A stretch of 64,000 nt of DNA from Coprococcus ammoniilyticus (GCF_025567345.1 NZ_JAOQJS010000001.1:372001-436000), one strand, 5' to 3'; numbered from the stretch's first letter, positions 25,992 through 34,643 are shown. Translations and numbers: made by a program. Notes: generated by a model not told the origin, from the sequence alone.

Positions 25992-27428
25992 ATGGCTAAT
26001 GAAAAGAAATTAGTAGAGGCTATTACTTCCATGGACGAAGATTTTGCCCAGTGGTACACAGATGTTGTAAAGAAAGCAGAGCTTACAGATTATTCAAGTG
26101 TAAGAGGATGCATGATTTTACGACCGGCCGGTTATGCCATCTGGGAAAATATACAGAAGGAACTCGACAGAAGATTCAAGGAAATAGGCGTAGAAAATGT
26201 ATATATGCCATTGTTCATTCCTGAAAGTCTTCTTCAGAAGGAGAAGGATCACGTAGAAGGATTTGCACCTGAAGTTGCATGGGTAACACAGGGTGGCTTG
26301 GATCCACTTCCGGAGCGTTTATGTGTAAGACCTACATCAGAGACTCTGTTCTGTGATCTGTATTCGAATATCATTCATTCATATAGAGATCTTCCAAAGG
26401 TTTATAACCAGTGGTGTTCAGTTGTTCGTTGGGAAAAGACAACCAGACCTTTCCTTCGTTCGATGGAATTCTTATGGCAGGAAGGTCATACGGCACATGC
26501 TACAGCAGAAGAAGCAGAGGAAAGAACCATCCAGATGTTAAATGTCTATGCTGATTTCTGTGAGCAGGTTCTGGCTATTCCTATGATCAAGGGACGTAAG
26601 ACAGATAAAGAGAAGTTTGCAGGTGCAGAGGCTACTTATACGATCGAAGCTCTGATGCATGATGGTAAGGCACTTCAGTCCGGTACAAGCCATAATTTCG
26701 GAGATGGATTTGCCAAGGCATTTGGCGTTCAGTATACAGACGCAAATAATAAATTACAGTATGTACACCAGACTTCATGGGGTATGTCAACCAGAATTAT
26801 CGGCGCGATCATCATGGTTCACGGTGATGACAGCGGCCTGGTGCTTCCACCAAGAATCGCTCCTACACAGGTTATGATCATTCCGATTAACCAGAAGAAG
26901 GAAGGCGTTCTTGAAAAGGCACAGGAGATCAAGGCAGCTCTTTCTGAGAAGTTCACAGTTAAGCTGGATGATTCTAATAAGAACCCAGGCTGGAAATTCT
27001 CTGAGCAGGAGATGCGCGGCATTCCGGTTCGTATCGAGATCGGACCAAAGGATATCGAAGCTGGTCAGGCAGTTATCGTACGTCGTGATAACAGAGAAAA
27101 GACAGTTGTGTCATTAGATAATATTACAGAAGCAGTTGGAGAAATTCTTGAGAAGATGCAGGCAGACATGCTTGCAAAGGCAACTGCTCACAGAGATGCC
27201 AATACACATGAGGCTCATAACTGGGAAGAATTCACTGACATTCTGACAAGAAAGCAGGGATTCATCAAAGCTATGTGGTGTGGCGACAGAGCCTGTGAGG
27301 AAGCAATCAAGGATGAGACCGGTGCAACAACCAGATGTATGCCGTTTGAGCAGGAGCATTTGTCCGATGTCTGTGTACATTGCGGTAAGCCAGCAAAGAC
27401 TATGGTATACTTTGGCAAGGCATACTAA
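25992..27428 (+). CDS. proS: Prolyl-tRNA synthetase, eukaryote/archaea-like type
   Basis: 478 aa class II synthetase that charges tRNA-Pro. It shows motif 2 (WRTS-like VVRWEKTTRPFLRSMEFLWQEGHTAH), RPTSETLF and motif 3 ending GMSTRIIGAIIMVHGDDSG. The anticodon domain follows, and a C-terminal zinc-binding extension ends DVCVHCGKPAKTMVYFGKAY with a terminal tyrosine, which marks the ProS type 3 (no INS editing domain). Many Clostridia and Bacteroides use this type. AAAGGAG precedes the ATG by 8 bp. Confidence 0.97.
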   Translation: MANEKKLVEAITSMDEDFAQWYTDVVKKAELTDYSSVRGCMILRPAGYAIWENIQKELDRRFKEIGVENVYMPLFIPESLLQKEKDHVEGFAPEVAWVTQGGLDPLPERLCVRPTSETLFCDLYSNIIHSYRDLPKVYNQWCSVVRWEKTTRPFLRSMEFLWQEGHTAHATAEEAEERTIQMLNVYADFCEQVLAIPMIKGRKTDKEKFAGAEATYTIEALMHDGKALQSGTSHNFGDGFAKAFGVQYTDANNKLQYVHQTSWGMSTRIIGAIIMVHGDDSGLVLPPRIAPTQVMIIPINQKKEGVLEKAQEIKAALSEKFTVKLDDSNKNPGWKFSEQEMRGIPVRIEIGPKDIEAGQAVIVRRDNREKTVVSLDNITEAVGEILEKMQADMLAKATAHRDANTHEAHNWEEFTDILTRKQGFIKAMWCGDRACEEAIKDETGATTRCMPFEQEHLSDVCVHCGKPAKTMVYFGKAY

Positions 27429-27498
27429 GAGGAACATCGGCTATTAGCAGATGATAGATAAGTAGTGTATTTGATTTTGCGGAATTTATGATACTTGC

Positions 27499-27545
27499 AA
27501 TAGGTGATAACAAACATATTAATAGATTGTTATCACCTATTTTAA
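27499..27545 (+). terminator. Intrinsic terminator after proS
   Basis: AATAGGTGATAACAA pairs with TTGTTATCACCTATT (15 bp) across a 13-nt loop, then a short T/A stretch. Confidence 0.85.
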
Positions 27546-27587
27546 TGTAATATATATTTGGAATGGAATATGCTGTTTTCAATTGAT

Positions 27588-27646
27588 ATCATGAAATATA
27601 TGGCATAGATGGTGGCGCAATCATGAAATATGGCATAGATGGTGGC
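27588..27646. repeat. Direct repeat pair
   Basis: ATCATGAAATAT(AT) then GGCATAGATGGTGGC occurs at 27588-27616 and again at 27620-27646, differing by a 2-bp indel. Two adjacent copies in the proS-cca gap; no coding or mobile element is evident. Confidence 0.75.
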
Positions 27647-27685
27647 ACTTAAGGGTATATTGGATGAAAAATCTTGTTAATACTC

Positions 27686-27791
27686 CGCCGAAGGGTAGGC
27701 GCGTGGGTATGACAGCTAGAAAACAGAAGTGATACCCAAGTGAAGGATAGATCATAGGGTATAATAGAAGAGAAGATGAGAGATACCCTAT
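27686..27791 (+). ncRNA. Candidate structured RNA between proS and cca
   Basis: Three hairpins in a row: CGCC/GGCG (27686-27701), GGGTAT/ATACCC (27705-27737) and ATAGGGTAT/ATACCCTAT (27754-27791) followed by an A-rich tract. GGGTAT or ATACCC occurs six times between 27653 and 27840. The region is GC-richer than the surrounding gap. It may be the leader of cca or a small RNA. No family match is claimed. Confidence 0.35.
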
Positions 27792-27857
27792 TAAAAAAAT
27801 AAAGTAATGGTATTGTGTACAGAAAGGCATAGAAATACCCAAGGAGGAGGTTGTGAT

Positions 27858-29198
27858 ATGGAGATCAGGATGCCGGAGAATGCGAAAAAGGTAATAGAGA
27901 CACTGGAAGCTGCCGGGTATGAAGCCTATATTGTTGGTGGATGCGTAAGAGACAGTATTCTTGGCAGAGAACCGGGAGACTGGGATATTACGACAGCAGC
28001 AAGACCGGAACAGGTAAAGGCGTTATTCAGACGGACGATCGATACCGGAATTAAGCATGGGACGGTTACGGTTATGTTTGGTAAAGAGGCATATGAAGTA
28101 ACCACCTACCGGGTGGATGGAGAATATTCCGATCACAGAAGACCGGATTCTGTGGAATTTACTGCGAATTTAGAAGAAGACTTGAAGCGTAGGGATTTTA
28201 CGATCAACGCTATGGCATACAGTCCTTCAGCAGGTGTGATCGATCTGTTTGGTGGAATGGATGATCTGGACAATAAGGTCATCAAGGCGGTCGGTGATCC
28301 GCTGGCACGATTTGATGAAGATGCTCTGAGAATCCTTCGGGCGATCCGGTTTGCAGGCCAGCTTGATTTCACGATCGAGAGGGATACCAGAAAGGCGATG
28401 ATCCTGCGGGCACAGTTCTTACAGGATATCAGTGCCGAACGTATCCGCGTGGAGCTTGACAAATTGCTGACTTCTGCGCATCCGGAGAAATTGATGGAAG
28501 CATATGTGACAGGCATAACAGCATATATCCTGCCGGAATTTGACCGAATGATGGAACAGCCGCAGAATAATCCATACCATAAATACAATGTAGGCGTTCA
28601 TTCAATGGAAGCAGTTAAGGTTATCGAGCCAACTACAGTATGCAGATGGGCTGCGCTGCTTCATGATGTGGGAAAGCCGGAATGTCATACCATGGATGAA
28701 AATGGTATCGACCATTTCTATGGACATAATGAGAAGGGGGCAGAGATTGCCCGTAAGGTGCTTCGCAGACTGCGGTTTGACAATGAAACGACAGATCTGG
28801 TATGCAAGATGGTACTGTGGCATGATTATGGTTTAGGGGAGATGTTGAAAAAGACAACCTTCCGAAAAGCACTCAGCAGGATGGGAGCAGATTTCTTCCC
28901 TTATTATATCAAGATCCGCCGGGCGGATATGGCGGCGCAGAGTGATTATAAGTTAGAAGAACGGAGAGGCAGCATCGAGCATCTGGAGAAATTGTATCAG
29001 GAGATCACGGATGCGAAAGATTGTCTGACGATTAAACAGCTTGCCATCAATGGAAAGGATTTGATCGCACTTGGCGTAAAGCCGGGAAAAGAGATCGGCG
29101 ATATCCTGCAGGAGCTTCTGAATCAGGTGCTTGGCAGTCCTGAGTTGAACAACAGAGAAACGCTGCTGTCTATGGCAGAGTCATATATTAGAAAATAG
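27858..29198 (+). CDS. cca: CCA tRNA nucleotidyltransferase with HD domain
   Basis: 446 aa enzyme that adds or repairs the 3' CCA of tRNAs, needed here because the three window tRNAs lack an encoded CCA. Class II features: YIVGGCVRDSILGREPGDWDITT (about residues 19-41), RRDFTINAMAY, and the RRR-type LRILRAIRFAGQLDFTI with the nucleotide-choosing motif following. An HD phosphohydrolase domain (ALLHDVGKPECH, about 266-277; FYGHNEKGAEIA) is fused to the C-terminal half. AAGGAGGAGG lies 8 bp before ATG 27858. An earlier in-frame ATG at 27807 has no ribosome site. Confidence 0.95.
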   Translation: MEIRMPENAKKVIETLEAAGYEAYIVGGCVRDSILGREPGDWDITTAARPEQVKALFRRTIDTGIKHGTVTVMFGKEAYEVTTYRVDGEYSDHRRPDSVEFTANLEEDLKRRDFTINAMAYSPSAGVIDLFGGMDDLDNKVIKAVGDPLARFDEDALRILRAIRFAGQLDFTIERDTRKAMILRAQFLQDISAERIRVELDKLLTSAHPEKLMEAYVTGITAYILPEFDRMMEQPQNNPYHKYNVGVHSMEAVKVIEPTTVCRWAALLHDVGKPECHTMDENGIDHFYGHNEKGAEIARKVLRRLRFDNETTDLVCKMVLWHDYGLGEMLKKTTFRKALSRMGADFFPYYIKIRRADMAAQSDYKLEERRGSIEHLEKLYQEITDAKDCLTIKQLAINGKDLIALGVKPGKEIGDILQELLNQVLGSPELNNRETLLSMAESYIRK

Positions 29199-29380
29199 AA
29201 AAAATAAAGGTGGAGTTATAACTGCATCCAGTTAATTATATATTGACATTACCAAAGATTTCGTAATGAGATGCATAGTGCCGGTAAATACAAGTGCCTG
29301 TTTGAGTCCGAAGGTAAATGTGACTTTTTATGTGAAAGACCGGAAATCATTTAAAACAGATAAAAATATGGAGGTGTGGA

Positions 29381-29743
29381 ATGAGACTGAGGAATGTGTT
29401 AATTGTTGTGAAAGATATTGAACGGTCAAAGCAATTTTACCATGATCTGTTTGGACTCGAACCAATATTAGATAATGACGGAAATCTGATCCTGACGGAA
29501 GGACTTGTATTGCAGGATGAGAGGATATGGAAAGATTTTCTAAAAAGAGATGTGATATCCCACAATAATTCCGCCGAGCTATATTTTGAGGAGCGGGATA
29601 TCGAAGCTTTTGTTGAAAAGCTGGAGCGGTTATATCCATCGATTGAATATGTAAATCCACTTATGGTTCACAGTTGGGGACAGAAGGTGGTTCGTTTCTA
29701 TGATCTGGATGGAAATCTGATCGAGGTTGGGACGCTGACGTAA
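29381..29743 (+). CDS. VOC-superfamily (glyoxalase/bleomycin resistance-like) protein
   Basis: 120 aa, one vicinal-oxygen-chelate module: LRNVLIVVKDIERSKQFYHDLFGL opens the first beta-alpha-beta-beta unit, and VRFYDLDGNLIEVGTL closes the second with the usual metal-ligand glutamate. Substrate unknown; such single-domain proteins act in aldehyde detoxification or drug binding, among others. TGGAGGTGTGGA precedes the ATG. The 182-bp gap before it has a TTGACA (29243-29248) without a convincing -10. Confidence 0.87.
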   Translation: MRLRNVLIVVKDIERSKQFYHDLFGLEPILDNDGNLILTEGLVLQDERIWKDFLKRDVISHNNSAELYFEERDIEAFVEKLERLYPSIEYVNPLMVHSWGQKVVRFYDLDGNLIEVGTLT

Positions 29744-29873
29744 CCGGAAACAGACAAGGAAGCATTTGCAGATGCCGCATATGGAGATGTTAAAGCAGAT
29801 AAAAGAAAAATATGTCCTTGATACGGCAGTAACAAAAAGATAGGGTTTATATAATTGGGAAGGGGAAATTACT

Positions 29874-30908
29874 ATGTGGAAAATATTTATAATTATATTC
29901 GGAGTGCTTTTCGGCATATTTATTCCAAGATCAATATATGAGAATTATACAGATGCAGATCTGGAAGACAGTACTTATGAAGAATATTCATATGCAGACT
30001 CAGAGGACAGTGTTAATGAGGACTATGATCCGACAAAAACAGACTGGGAAAATTATGGGGATACCGGCTCGATCATGGAGATTGCGGACACGGACTGGGC
30101 ATTAGAAAATGCTCCCGTGTTTCATGTAGAAACAAAGGAACAACTGGCTGGAGTTGTGTATTATGTCAATGCAGTCAAAGGGTATAATGATTCCGTGGAA
30201 CTCTACCTTGAGGCGGATATAGATCTTGACGGTCTGGAATGGGTTCCGATGGGCGGATGGTACAGACCAGATAGATATCTTGAGCACACTACATTTGTGG
30301 GGCTTATAGATGGACAAAATCATATAATAAAAAATATGCATATAGATACAAAATACGGTGGACATTGCGGATTTGTAGGATATTCTTATTCCTTGCAGAT
30401 GAAGAATATCACTTTTGAAAAGGCATATGTGTCTGGAGGAACGTATGTAGGAATTGCAGGCGGAGAAATTTATGGTTCTGAAGACTGGATAAATGTAAAT
30501 GTATCAGGTATGGTTGGAACACCCGGCCCTGAAACCGGCTCGATCGTTGGCAGGGAAGCCGGTATTAATTTCAGAGACTGCGATGCAACGGTTGTGTATA
30601 AAAAGAAAAACGGAAGATTTGGAAGTATCCGGTATTTTTCGCACAGATATCAGTTAATTGCAGAAACACCGGTTGTTGAAGCATTTACACTGACTTATGA
30701 AAATGGCGTGATCACAAGAGATGAAGTCGAAGGATATGATAATCTGGGCTGGCATATTGAGCGGGATGGTTCGCTTCTTTTGGATAGAGCAGCAGGAGGT
30801 GAATTGCAGCTGCCGGCAGAATATACATATCCGGATACATCGATCTGGCTTGAGGCATATATAAATGGAACGTATATCAGAGTCAGCAATATAATCGAAG
30901 TGCCTTGA
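29874..30908 (+). CDS. Membrane-anchored surface protein with GLUG-like repeats
   Basis: 344 aa. A short hydrophobic N-terminal segment (IFIIIFGVLFGIFI) acts as signal anchor and is followed by an acidic, Tyr-rich linker (DADLEDSTYEEYSYADSED). Residues 85-230 hold beta-helix-like units of the GLUG kind: VELYLEADIDLDG, GLIDGQNHIIKNM, GFVGYSYSLQMKNITFEKA and GSIVGREAGINFRDC. The last 80 residues are beta-rich. These features suggest an exposed adhesion or binding protein. No sortase or choline-binding anchor is present, and the exact function is unknown. Confidence 0.78.
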   Translation: MWKIFIIIFGVLFGIFIPRSIYENYTDADLEDSTYEEYSYADSEDSVNEDYDPTKTDWENYGDTGSIMEIADTDWALENAPVFHVETKEQLAGVVYYVNAVKGYNDSVELYLEADIDLDGLEWVPMGGWYRPDRYLEHTTFVGLIDGQNHIIKNMHIDTKYGGHCGFVGYSYSLQMKNITFEKAYVSGGTYVGIAGGEIYGSEDWINVNVSGMVGTPGPETGSIVGREAGINFRDCDATVVYKKKNGRFGSIRYFSHRYQLIAETPVVEAFTLTYENGVITRDEVEGYDNLGWHIERDGSLLLDRAAGGELQLPAEYTYPDTSIWLEAYINGTYIRVSNIIEVP

Positions 30909-30963
30909 TCAGATAGCGTTATTTTGTCCGGTATTTCAGGAGAAAGGGAAGTATATTATGTGT

Positions 30964-30992
30964 TTGCGGAGTGGTGGTGTTTCAGATATTAT
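30964..30992 (+). promoter_or_regulatory. Sigma-A promoter candidate for the hydrolase pair
   Basis: TTGCGG (30964-30969), 17-bp spacer, TATTAT (30987-30992); start codon of the next gene is 30 bp further on. Confidence 0.55.
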
Positions 30993-31021
30993 AATAATAT
31001 ACTTAAATTTGGAGAGCAAAA

Positions 31022-31669
31022 ATGGTTGTATATAAATATGGTGATCCGGAAGCAAATATTGTATTGATTCAGCCAGTGGGAGATCATGATGTGCATGATA
31101 TAGAAAATGAGGTTTCAGAGATAAAGAAGAGGACTTCTCTGGAATTTCAGATGGTCGCAGTTAAAGTAGATAGCTGGAATCAGGATCTGTCTCCGTGGAG
31201 AGCACCTGCTGTATTTGGAAATGAAGATTTTGGCGAGGGTGCGTCGACGTTACTGGCACAGATATTGGAATTGTGTAAGGATGAAAGTAAGACTTATTAT
31301 CTTGGTGGATATTCCCTTGCGGGGCTGTTTGCACTTTGGGCATCCTGCCAGACGGACAGGTTTGCCGGGATAGCGGCAGCATCCCCGTCGGTTTGGTTTC
31401 CGGGATTTCTTTCGTATGTGAAAGAATATGGGATTGCAAGCCCTGCTGTTTATCTGAGTCTTGGTGATCGGGAAGAAAGAACGAAGAATCAGGTTATGGC
31501 TGCGGTAGGCGATTGTATCCGGGAATTGTATGGATGGCTGCAGGAGCAGGAGATTGACAGTATGCTGGAATGGAATTCGGGAAATCATTTTAAAGAACCG
31601 GGAATCCGGACGGCGAAGGCATTTGCATGGGTGATGGAAAGAACAAAAGGAACGATCAGAAGAAGGTGA
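31022..31669 (+). CDS. Alpha/beta-hydrolase (esterase-like)
   Basis: 215 aa. The nucleophile elbow is GGYSLAGLFALW (Ser97), followed by AAASPSVWFPGF, as in the D-family esterases that hydrolyse siderophores or feruloyl esters. A late GNHFKEPGIR supplies the catalytic His. No signal peptide, so it is cytoplasmic. Substrate is unknown. TTGGAGAG precedes the ATG. It is followed 6 bp later by a metallo-beta-lactamase-fold gene, so the two probably form an operon. A 36-bp piece of its 3' end is repeated at 32485. Confidence 0.82.
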   Translation: MVVYKYGDPEANIVLIQPVGDHDVHDIENEVSEIKKRTSLEFQMVAVKVDSWNQDLSPWRAPAVFGNEDFGEGASTLLAQILELCKDESKTYYLGGYSLAGLFALWASCQTDRFAGIAAASPSVWFPGFLSYVKEYGIASPAVYLSLGDREERTKNQVMAAVGDCIRELYGWLQEQEIDSMLEWNSGNHFKEPGIRTAKAFAWVMERTKGTIRRR

Positions 31670-31675
31670 TACTTT

Positions 31676-32476
31676 ATGAATATTACGATGCTTGGAACAG
31701 GAAATGCACTTGTTACGGAATGTTATAACACCTGTTTTGTGTTGCAGGAAAATGAGGAATATTTTATGGTGGATGGTGGCGGTGGAAGTGCCATTCTGCA
31801 TCAGTTAAAGCATGCCGGAATTGACTGGAAAGAGGTTAGAACTATCTTTGTGACACATAAACATATCGATCACATTACGGGTATCATATGGATGATCCGT
31901 ATGATATGCCAGCATATGAAGCAGGGCGAATATGAAGGCGAAGCTGTGATATATGCACATGATGAAGTCATTGATCTGCTGCTTGATCTGGCCAGAAAAC
32001 TTCTGCCAAAGAAAGAGACAGATTTTATCGGTAAACGGCTGCATCTGATAGCAGTTAAAAATGGAGAGTCTGTTGAAATTTTGAATAAACGGGTTACATT
32101 TTTTGATATCCAATCCACAAAAGCGAAACAGTTCGGTTTCTGCATGGAACTGGGAGATGGAGAGAGATTAACCTGCTGCGGAGATGAACCATACAATCCA
32201 TGTGAAAAGAAGTATGCAGAGAACAGTACATGGTTGTTGCACGAAGCATTTTGTCTGGATGGTCAGGCGGATATATTCCATCCATACGAGAAGCATCATT
32301 CAACAGTGAAAAATGCCTGTGAGTTTGCAGAAGAATTGCATGTGAAAAATCTGCTGCTGTATCATACAGAGGATCGGAATCTTTCACATCGAAAAGAATT
32401 GTATTATGAAGAAGGAAGAAAATATTTCAGTGGGAATCTTCTGATCCCGGATGATCTGGAAACGTTTATAATTTAA
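31676..32476 (+). CDS. Metallo-beta-lactamase-fold hydrolase (RNase Z-like)
   Basis: 266 aa. The metal-binding HxHxDH is HKHIDH (residues 61-66, in VTHKHIDHITG), and the N-terminus MNITMLGTGNALVTECYNTCF matches the RNase Z/arylsulfatase branch. Further ligand positions are CCGDEPYN, WLLHEAFC and LLLYHTED. tRNase Z members are usually 300 aa or more with an exosite arm; that arm is not evident, so it may act on a small substrate. It is likely co-transcribed with the esterase-like gene. Confidence 0.85.
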   Translation: MNITMLGTGNALVTECYNTCFVLQENEEYFMVDGGGGSAILHQLKHAGIDWKEVRTIFVTHKHIDHITGIIWMIRMICQHMKQGEYEGEAVIYAHDEVIDLLLDLARKLLPKKETDFIGKRLHLIAVKNGESVEILNKRVTFFDIQSTKAKQFGFCMELGDGERLTCCGDEPYNPCEKKYAENSTWLLHEAFCLDGQADIFHPYEKHHSTVKNACEFAEELHVKNLLLYHTEDRNLSHRKELYYEEGRKYFSGNLLIPDDLETFII

Positions 32477-32484
32477 TATGGTGC

Positions 32485-32520
32485 TCCGGACGGCGAAAGC
32501 ATTTGCATGGTTGATGAAGA
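32485..32520 (+). repeat. Duplicated 3' fragment of the esterase-like gene
   Basis: TCCGGACGGCGAA(A)GCATTTGCATGG and a few following bases repeat 31605-31641, the end of the hydrolase gene, with about 90 percent identity. It now lies in the gap after the metallo-hydrolase, a trace of a past tandem duplication or of an excised copy. Confidence 0.75.
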
Positions 32521-32532
32521 ATATGCTAATAT
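32503..32532 (+). promoter_or_regulatory. Promoter with extended -10
   Basis: TTGCAT (32503-32508), 18-bp spacer and TAATAT (32527-32532) preceded by TGC, an extended -10. The string AATATGCTA here recurs at the 54694-54722 promoter of a related gene. Confidence 0.5.
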
Positions 32533-32568
32533 AGTTAGCAGAGGCTAACTGCATTGGCATATTTTTTT
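32520..32568 (+). terminator. Terminator overlapping the next promoter
   Basis: AATATGC...GCATATT with the inner GTTAGC/GCTAAC pairs and seven Ts. For transcripts from upstream it makes a terminator; transcripts starting within it would lack its 5' arm. Confidence 0.65.
32534..32549. promoter_or_regulatory. Palindromic operator GTTAG-N6-CTAAC (site 1)
   Basis: GTTAGCAGAGGCTAAC, a perfect 16-bp palindrome except for the centre, starting 1 bp after the -10. The same spacing pattern occurs at 42385-42400 and 54730-54745, each over a predicted transcription start. The position would let a bound repressor block RNA polymerase. Confidence 0.55.
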
Positions 32569-32587
32569 ATAAAGGAGAATAGATATT

Positions 32588-33208
32588 ATGTTACAGTGGA
32601 AAATATTTATGGTGATGGCATTGATCGGGCATATATTGTGTGGGATTTCAGATGGATTTCTGACATATGCTCCAAATGGAAAAGTCGATCTGACAAATTT
32701 TAAGGATTATGAAAAATCCAAGGTAGCCTTTCATGGAATGCCACTGAAGAATCTGTCGGTTGCGATGTTGTTGGGCGTGTGTGCAATGACGCTTGAGATA
32801 TTCGGATACATAGCTCTTTGTGACTGGATGCGGCAGTATTCAGAAACATATTATCTGATCATGCTGATAGCAACACTTGTCATGTTTATCAATCTTGCAT
32901 TGCATCATCTGTTCTGCTGTCTGGTTGAATGGTTTTTTGTAAAATTAAACCTGACAGAAGAAGCCTTGCATGCGGTATGGGATTTCTTTAAGACAACCTG
33001 TTATACGATGTATCTGGGATATCTGGGAATGTTGGTATTTGCGGCAGCATTTTTTATTGCTGTTGTGACAGGAAAAACTTCACTTCCGGCGTGGGCATGT
33101 ATTTTTAATCTGCTGCCGCTTGCAATCGTGATTCTGCCAACAAAACTTCCGGCAAAAGCAAATGTAATCGGGGTGATCATGTTTGCCGGGTTGATTTTTC
33201 TTATATAA
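32588..33208 (+). CDS. Multi-pass membrane protein, DUF6796-like
   Basis: 206 aa with about six hydrophobic segments and almost no soluble part. Recognisable phrases are MALIGHILCGISDGFLTY near the start, LALHHLFCCLVEWFF in the middle and TGKTSLPAWACIFN near the end; I recall these in the DUF6796 family, and I label it so with caution. The C-terminal half is matched by the truncated gene at 54748. AAAGGAG precedes the ATG by 10 bp. Expression is probably controlled by the palindrome at 32534. Function unknown. Confidence 0.75.
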   Translation: MLQWKIFMVMALIGHILCGISDGFLTYAPNGKVDLTNFKDYEKSKVAFHGMPLKNLSVAMLLGVCAMTLEIFGYIALCDWMRQYSETYYLIMLIATLVMFINLALHHLFCCLVEWFFVKLNLTEEALHAVWDFFKTTCYTMYLGYLGMLVFAAAFFIAVVTGKTSLPAWACIFNLLPLAIVILPTKLPAKANVIGVIMFAGLIFLI

Positions 33209-33320
33209 TGATCACGTTCGAGAGCCGGGAACTATCGGTGTTCTTACTTTATAGAAATTATCTTGTAAAAAAGTATAAAATAAAGGAAAATGTATAAAAA
33301 AGTATAAAATGAGGTAATAT

Positions 33321-34277
33321 ATGCAGAAGCCATTTACAATTACATTTAGTAAAGCACCGAAAAACGCATGTATTCATACAGATAAAACAGCATATTATCA
33401 TTTGCCGGGACTGTTCGAATTCTATGAGCTGTATCGTATCTTCCTGCCATTGTTCCGTGAGCACAGAGAATATTTCTATGACTGGTGCGAGATCGGTTCG
33501 ATCTATGGTGCTCCGGCGGACTGCCTGTGGGGTGGCGGACGTGTTGGATATGGTGATTGTGATCCGGAGGATGTCCGGGAATTGATGGACGAGTATGGAA
33601 TCTCAGCCCGGCTGACCTTCAGTAACTCGCTGCTTTGCGAGGAGCATCTGGCAGATAAGAGATGTAACGAGCTTTGCAGATTATTTGAGAAAAACGGAAA
33701 GGCAGAAAATGGGGTGATCGTCCACTCGGAGCTGTTGTTGGATTACCTAAAAAAGCAGTATCCGGGTTTTTATTTTGTATCATCGACTACAAAGGTTCTG
33801 ACAGATTTTGAGGAGTTGGTAAAGGAGACAGATCGGGAAGATTTCCGTTATGTTGTGCCGGATTTCCGATTGAATAAGGCATGGGACAAATGGGAAACAC
33901 TGACACAGTCGCAGAGGGATAAAGTGGAATTCCTGTGTAATGAATGTTGTTCCTTTGGGTGTAAGGACAGACGCAAATGTTATGAAACGGTCAGTCGCAA
34001 GAATCTTGGAGAGGATTGCCCGGAGCATGAGTGTACGGCTTCAGATGTCATGGGCGGTTACCGTTTTTCAAAGGCAATGACAAATCCGGGATTTATCGGA
34101 ATCAATGATATAAAAGGAACGTATCTGCCGAGGGGATTTTCTCATTTTAAGATCGAAGGGCGAAGCCTTGGCAGTGCATTGATCTTGGAATTTCTGCTTT
34201 ATTATATGACAAAACCGGAATATCAACTGCACGTCCGGGAGGCTGTCTATCTGGATAATATGCTGGATCTTTTTTAA
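33321..34277 (+). CDS. Cysteine-rich protein resembling the U32 peptidase fold
   Basis: 318 aa, cytoplasmic. Residues 40-90 contain GGGRVGYGDCDPEDVRELMDEYG, the middle has SELLLDYLKKQYPGFYFVSSTTK and FRYVVPDFRLN, patterns like the alternating strand-helix units of a TIM barrel. A cluster FLCNECCSFGCKDRRKCYE and CPEHEC gives seven closely spaced Cys residues, suited to a metal or Fe-S site. Similar late Cys clusters occur in the U32 peptidase/RlhA group, but I do not see its full signature. No neighbour gives a clue. The upstream region has two A-rich copies of AAAAAAGTATAAAAT. Confidence 0.72.
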   Translation: MQKPFTITFSKAPKNACIHTDKTAYYHLPGLFEFYELYRIFLPLFREHREYFYDWCEIGSIYGAPADCLWGGGRVGYGDCDPEDVRELMDEYGISARLTFSNSLLCEEHLADKRCNELCRLFEKNGKAENGVIVHSELLLDYLKKQYPGFYFVSSTTKVLTDFEELVKETDREDFRYVVPDFRLNKAWDKWETLTQSQRDKVEFLCNECCSFGCKDRRKCYETVSRKNLGEDCPEHECTASDVMGGYRFSKAMTNPGFIGINDIKGTYLPRGFSHFKIEGRSLGSALILEFLLYYMTKPEYQLHVREAVYLDNMLDLF

Positions 34278-34423
34278 CGGAACAAATGGTTACAAAAAGG
34301 TGACTATGTAATAAAAAAGTGCGTACTTTTTTCGCGCGATATTTCAATGTATGCTATGAGTGTAACAAAAAACGCCGGATCATTATTTGTCCGGGATAAG
34401 AGCAGATAAGGAGTTGGTTTCAT

Positions 34424-34579
34424 ATGGCATATTTTAACCGCACTCATCTGGCTGGAAGTTATGTATCAAAGGAGCAGCCACACAGCAAACCAAGAAAGTC
34501 GGGCAGAGTTTGTCGGATTAAAGCTATCCCAATTTTTCGTTTGACTTTTTCGAAAATGAGAAATATAATAACGTCTTGA
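34424..34579 (+). CDS. Possible small basic protein (51 aa)
   Basis: An open frame from ATG 34424 to TGA 34577-34579, with AAGGAG 9 bp upstream. It encodes MAYFNRTHLAGSYVSKEQ and continues with many Lys/Arg residues and a hydrophobic patch RVCRIKAIPIFRLTF. The 3' third contains the MATE promoter, which could mean it is a leader peptide or a chance frame. No homolog comes to mind. Confidence 0.35.
   Translation: MAYFNRTHLAGSYVSKEQPHSKPRKSGRVCRIKAIPIFRLTFSKMRNIITS
34541..34569 (+). promoter_or_regulatory. Sigma-A promoter of the MATE leader
   Basis: TTGACT (34541-34546), exact 17-bp spacer, TATAAT (34564-34569). Predicted start near 34576, only a few bases before the first terminator hairpin. 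Confidence 0.85.
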
Positions 34580-34625
34580 ACGAGTAGCAAACATGCGTAA
34601 ATCCAGTTTTGCTGCTCGTTTTTTA
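34579..34625 (+). terminator. First leader terminator of the MATE gene
   Basis: AACGAGTAGCAAAC pairs with GTTTTGCTGCTCGTT (one wobble, one bulge), followed by Ts. The 13-nt loop holds GCGTAAATCCA (34595-34605), nearly identical to the loop of the next terminator. Confidence 0.85.
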
Positions 34626-34643
34626 ATTATATATTGCTATTAG

